A DNA stretch of 9,905 nt. Origin: JAAFIP01 sp043721235. GTDB lineage: Bacteria; Pseudomonadota; Gammaproteobacteria; Burkholderiales; Burkholderiaceae_C. Below are positions 5,693 through 9,905 of this stretch, piece after piece; within the stretch, counting starts at the first letter, position 1, and each line of letters opens with the position of its first letter. A program made the position numbers and the translations under genes. The stretch covers positions 1 through 9,905 of the forward strand of contig JAYSRE010000124.1 in the NCBI GenBank assembly GCA_043721235.1. Direction: 5' to 3'. The notes under the pieces were generated by a model. It worked only from the letters and a program-made list of their open reading frames with translations, was not told where the DNA came from and did not search any database.

Positions 5693-8134
5693 CTAAAGCG
5701 GTGCAGCCCCAGCTTCCACGCTGTTGCGCAGCGCAGTTTGCGCCACGGCGTCCAGCGCCTTGTCTACCATGCGGCCGTCAGACACCACGCGAATCATGTT
5801 TTGCGTGCGCAGCTTGTCCATGGTGCGCTGCGACATCGAATGGGCCTTGCCGCCATGGGAAACAAACATAAACAGGGTGCGGTGCGGGCTGGCCCAAGTA
5901 AGCTGGGCACGCACCCACTGGCCCTCCAGCATCATTTCTACCCAAGATCCAATAGCAATGGCGTTAACCATCACTGGCGGCGGGGGGCTGGCACCTGCAG
6001 TTTGATCTGAGGCTGCAAGAGTCATCGGCACGGCGTATTTTTCTTCTAAAAACCCGGCATCTTCAACTTCGCGCTTGGCCAGCCAAACGCCGTCATTGTC
6101 AGGCGTTCTTTCAGCCGGCGCAGCAGCCGATGGGGACGGGCTAGCGTCAAGCTCAACATTCACAGGCTCAGGGCCAGGCGTAGCGGCTGCTTGGGCGGCC
6201 TCATCAGCTTCGCTGCTGGCTGCATACAGAGCCTCCAGCTCGGCGCGATCGGTCAAACCAGCATCTTCAGTGGTCTCTTCACTGGTCTCTTGGCCAGTGT
6301 CTTCGCCCATTGCTTGCTCTACGGCATCGTCTTGAACTTGGCTGGTCACTTGGACAACCGCTGCTTTGGGTCTTCCCTCCAAAGCTGCCTCATGCATAGC
6401 AATTAGTGTGGTGAAAAAATCCGTGATCATCTCTGGCGGAAACTCGATCAAATGCAGGCCTTGGCGCAGCTTGCCCAGCATGGCGGGGATAATTTGCACC
6501 AGCCGTTTGCGGTTGCGTTTGGCCACACGGGGCTGCACGCTCCAGTACAGCTCGGCCACCAGCTCGTGGTAGCCCTGCGGGTCGCTGGTACCGTCAGTGC
6601 AGCGCAACTGCGCTTCAGCTACTACTTGTGCCCAAGGGCCACAGGTAAAGTCCACCACTGCTTGGGGTACGTCCACCCCTTCGGCGTTGGCGCGAAACTC
6701 CTGGGCCAGGTACTGTGCCAGCATATTGCGCTGCTCAGCATGCATCAGCGCGCGGGCGGCTTCCTCGCGCGTGGCCAGTTCTTGCGCATCTAGCACCGTC
6801 CACTGTTTTTCCAGCTTTTTAAGTACCTTGCCAAAGGCTTCCGACGGGTCACCGCCTGCGCTACTTTGGGTATGCAGGTTTTCAATGCCCGTTTCTACCG
6901 ACTGTAAGAATTGTGCATAGCCCTCGTCCCGTTCATGGGCAAAGGCCAGGCTGCGGTTGGTCACTTTGTCTAAAAATACGCGTGCAGCGTGCTGCTTGTC
7001 ACTGAAGAAACGGCCGTCAATTTTGGCAATCTCCATCAGCATAGGCTCTAGCGTTTGCAGGTGCTCACGCACACCGGCCAGCAAACGTTCGTCTTGCAGC
7101 AGGTTGTCTAGCATGAGGCGAATTACTTCTTCACCCAGTTGCTTGCCTAAATGCTTGCCATCGGCCAGTGCCAAACGGGCAGCGGCTTTTTTGCGGGCAG
7201 TGTCCAAGCCGGGGTTTTCAGCCGCTTGGCGGGCCTTGCTTTCTAGGCGCTGCACCATAGCTTCTACCTGGCGCATGTCTTGCAAGGCAACCACCGAGGC
7301 TGGCACGGTGTGCAAAAAGTCTTGCGGCCGGCGGGCTTCAACGGTGTCCAGCTCGCCTGACAATAGACGGCGCAAGCGGTCTAGCGTAAGCAAGGTGCGC
7401 GCCACCGAATTGCCCATACTGCCCACTAAACTGGGCTTTGCCATGCTGCTTTGCACTTGGCCCGGCTGCAGCAAGCTGGCAGGTTCAACGCCACATGACT
7501 TGAGCCATGAACACAGTTCAACGTACAGCTTGCCCAAAAGCACCCCCATACGCCCGGCCATAGAGGCCAAAATAGCACCCCGAATATCTGGGTCTTGCAC
7601 CTGCTCTGCAATGCATTCGCGCAACGCACGGGCATACATTTCTGGGCGCAAAGGGTTAATCGCTGACTGCACGGTAATCCAGCCTAGCAACGAGCTCATC
7701 AGCGCGTCTAGCTGCGCCGCCACGGCATCTACCTGGCCACTCATTTCTTGCAATGCGCGGGCCACTTCGATGCTTTCGTCCAGGTCCTCTTCTTCAAAGA
7801 GTTTAAGGTCTTCAAAACGCATCATCTGCGGTGCCTGGGCATCCGCGCCCAAGCCTTTGTAAACATAGCTGCGAAGATGCTTAGCAAAGCTTAGCTTGAT
7901 CTCCTCACGCTGGCCCAGCAAGCTTTGCACCACCACCTGCACCGCGGGCGGGAATTTGGGCTTGGCCTGGTTCATACCCAGGGCTTTTTCCGGCTTGCCC
8001 GCCAAGCTGTTCATGAGCTTGTCAACCAGCCCTTCAGACTGGTGCAATGCTGCCTCCAGGCATTCGCGCAGGTTAATGCGCGGCCCATGGGGATCGTCAG
8101 ACATACCAAACTTGGGCGGGGCAGATTTACTCAT
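5693..8134 (-). CDS. DUF1631 family protein, function unknown
   Basis: This 813-residue protein appears cytoplasmic, with no signal peptide or membrane segment. I assign it to DUF1631 from the overall build and the C-terminal block GSWVEMMLEGQWVRAQLTW through SHGGKAHSMSQRTMDKL (about 729-776); database entries of this family are often mislabelled thymidine phosphorylase. The N-terminal ~590 residues are mostly helical and charged. A low-complexity linker follows at about 594-723, acidic at first (Glu/Asp/Thr), then Ala/Pro/Ser-rich and ending in PPPP, before the compact C-terminal segment. The linker includes two 12-base tandem units. ATG 8134 begins MSKSAPPKFG and fits; there is no clear Shine-Dalgarno sequence, but a CATAAT hexamer lies 10 bases upstream. 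The gene follows ettA on the same strand after 88 bases holding a terminator-like hairpin and this promoter candidate, so it is probably transcribed on its own. No catalytic motif is recognised. Confidence 0.88.
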   Translation of the reverse strand: MSKSAPPKFGMSDDPHGPRINLRECLEAALHQSEGLVDKLMNSLAGKPEKALGMNQAKPKFPPAVQVVVQSLLGQREEIKLSFAKHLRSYVYKGLGADAQAPQMMRFEDLKLFEEEDLDESIEVARALQEMSGQVDAVAAQLDALMSSLLGWITVQSAINPLRPEMYARALRECIAEQVQDPDIRGAILASMAGRMGVLLGKLYVELCSWLKSCGVEPASLLQPGQVQSSMAKPSLVGSMGNSVARTLLTLDRLRRLLSGELDTVEARRPQDFLHTVPASVVALQDMRQVEAMVQRLESKARQAAENPGLDTARKKAAARLALADGKHLGKQLGEEVIRLMLDNLLQDERLLAGVREHLQTLEPMLMEIAKIDGRFFSDKQHAARVFLDKVTNRSLAFAHERDEGYAQFLQSVETGIENLHTQSSAGGDPSEAFGKVLKKLEKQWTVLDAQELATREEAARALMHAEQRNMLAQYLAQEFRANAEGVDVPQAVVDFTCGPWAQVVAEAQLRCTDGTSDPQGYHELVAELYWSVQPRVAKRNRKRLVQIIPAMLGKLRQGLHLIEFPPEMITDFFTTLIAMHEAALEGRPKAAVVQVTSQVQDDAVEQAMGEDTGQETSEETTEDAGLTDRAELEALYAASSEADEAAQAAATPGPEPVNVELDASPSPSAAAPAERTPDNDGVWLAKREVEDAGFLEEKYAVPMTLAASDQTAGASPPPPVMVNAIAIGSWVEMMLEGQWVRAQLTWASPHRTLFMFVSHGGKAHSMSQRTMDKLRTQNMIRVVSDGRMVDKALDAVAQTALRNSVEAGAAPL
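6269..6292. repeat. 12-base tandem duplication in the DUF1631 linker
   Basis: AGTGGTCTCTTC and ACTGGTCTCTTG are adjacent units differing at two of twelve positions. On the coding strand they give Glu/Gln-Glu-Thr-Ser/Thr-type repeats in the acidic linker. The duplication is in frame. Confidence 0.55.
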
Positions 8135-8144
8135 ATGTAATTCT

Positions 8145-8174
8145 ATTATGACTGCGCTAGGCGGCTAAAAGCAA
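8145..8174 (-). promoter_or_regulatory. Candidate promoter for the DUF1631 gene
   Basis: On the minus strand TTGCTT (8174-8169) and CATAAT (8150-8145) are separated by 18 bases. The -10 hexamer matches five of six consensus bases; the -35 matches three. The -10 box ends 10 bases before the ATG, so the predicted 5' leader would be only a few bases long. The -35 box directly abuts the ettA terminator hairpin. Confidence 0.4.
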
Positions 8175-8203
8175 TGCAGACAAACACGCCTGGTGCGTCT
8201 GCA
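8175..8203 (-). terminator. Candidate terminator after ettA
   Basis: TGCAGAC and GTCTGCA (8203-8197 and 8181-8175 read on the minus strand) form a perfect 7-base-pair stem with a 15-base loop that can pair further internally. It begins about 20 bases past the ettA stop and is followed by TTGCTTTT. The U-tract is interrupted, so partial read-through into the DUF1631 gene is possible. Confidence 0.5.
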
Positions 8204-8222
8204 CAGGTTTGGCACGGCCTGC

Positions 8223-9884
<1,662 letters not shown>

Positions 9885-9894
9885 AGCTGTGAAA

Positions 9895-9899
9895 TTTCC
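9895..9899 (-). promoter_or_regulatory. Weak ribosome binding site of ettA
   Basis: GGAAA on the minus strand lies 10 bases before the ettA ATG, at the distant end of normal spacing. It is the only purine-rich candidate in the 21 bases available before the window ends; the promoter lies outside. Confidence 0.35.
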
Positions 9900-9905
9900 A
9901 AAAAA

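Noticed and set aside
6957..7862. 301-codon plus-strand frame opposite the DUF1631 gene
   Set aside because: Ser/Arg/Ala-rich low-complexity translation typical of an antisense shadow in GC-rich DNA, with no start signals.

Overview
The window looks like chromosomal DNA from a betaproteobacterium of the order Burkholderiales, most likely a Comamonadaceae relative. This rests on the aerobic tryptophan-to-anthranilate genes in an adjacent kynU-kynA pair, a large DUF1631-type protein (a family I associate with beta/gammaproteobacteria), a typical proteobacterial ettA, generally GC-rich coding sequence, and short AT-rich dispersed repeats of a kind I recall from Comamonadaceae. No genus can be named from the sequence alone.

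Layout, left to right: an unknown Gly/Thr/Ser/Asn-rich lipoprotein (minus strand, 23-1048); a divergent AT-rich control region (1049-1302) holding inverted repeats and a possible tiny ORF ending in Cys-Trp; kynU and kynA (plus strand, 1303-3518); a convergent FAD-dependent aromatic-ring hydroxylase (minus strand, 3579-4820, possibly from 4859); a very short divergent region made largely of a dispersed repeat; rluA (plus strand, 4915-5610) with a candidate terminator; a DUF1631 protein of unknown function (minus strand, 5693-8134); and ettA (minus strand, 8223-9884), which is upstream of the DUF1631 gene in transcription order. No RNA gene, insertion sequence, CRISPR array or phage gene was seen.

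How the genes fit together: KynA opens the indole ring of tryptophan to N-formylkynurenine. A formamidase (KynB, not encoded here) would release kynurenine, and KynU splits that into anthranilate and alanine. The neighbouring FAD hydroxylase belongs to the salicylate/hydroxybenzoate hydroxylase type and could act on an aromatic acid, but it lies on the opposite strand and its substrate is unknown. rluA (rRNA/tRNA pseudouridylation) and ettA (ATP-sensing translation factor) are housekeeping translation genes.

The gene content is ordinary. The most notable signal is a repeat with a 20-base core matching at 19 of 20 positions in two places. One copy lies in frame inside kynU. The other forms the start and promoter region of the hydroxylase gene. 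Further oddities are a second extra loop in KynU, two 12-base in-frame tandem repeats, -10-like hexamers placed only 10-11 bases before two start codons, and a Trp-ending mini-ORF upstream of the tryptophan-degradation genes. I see no evidence of a new multi-gene system.
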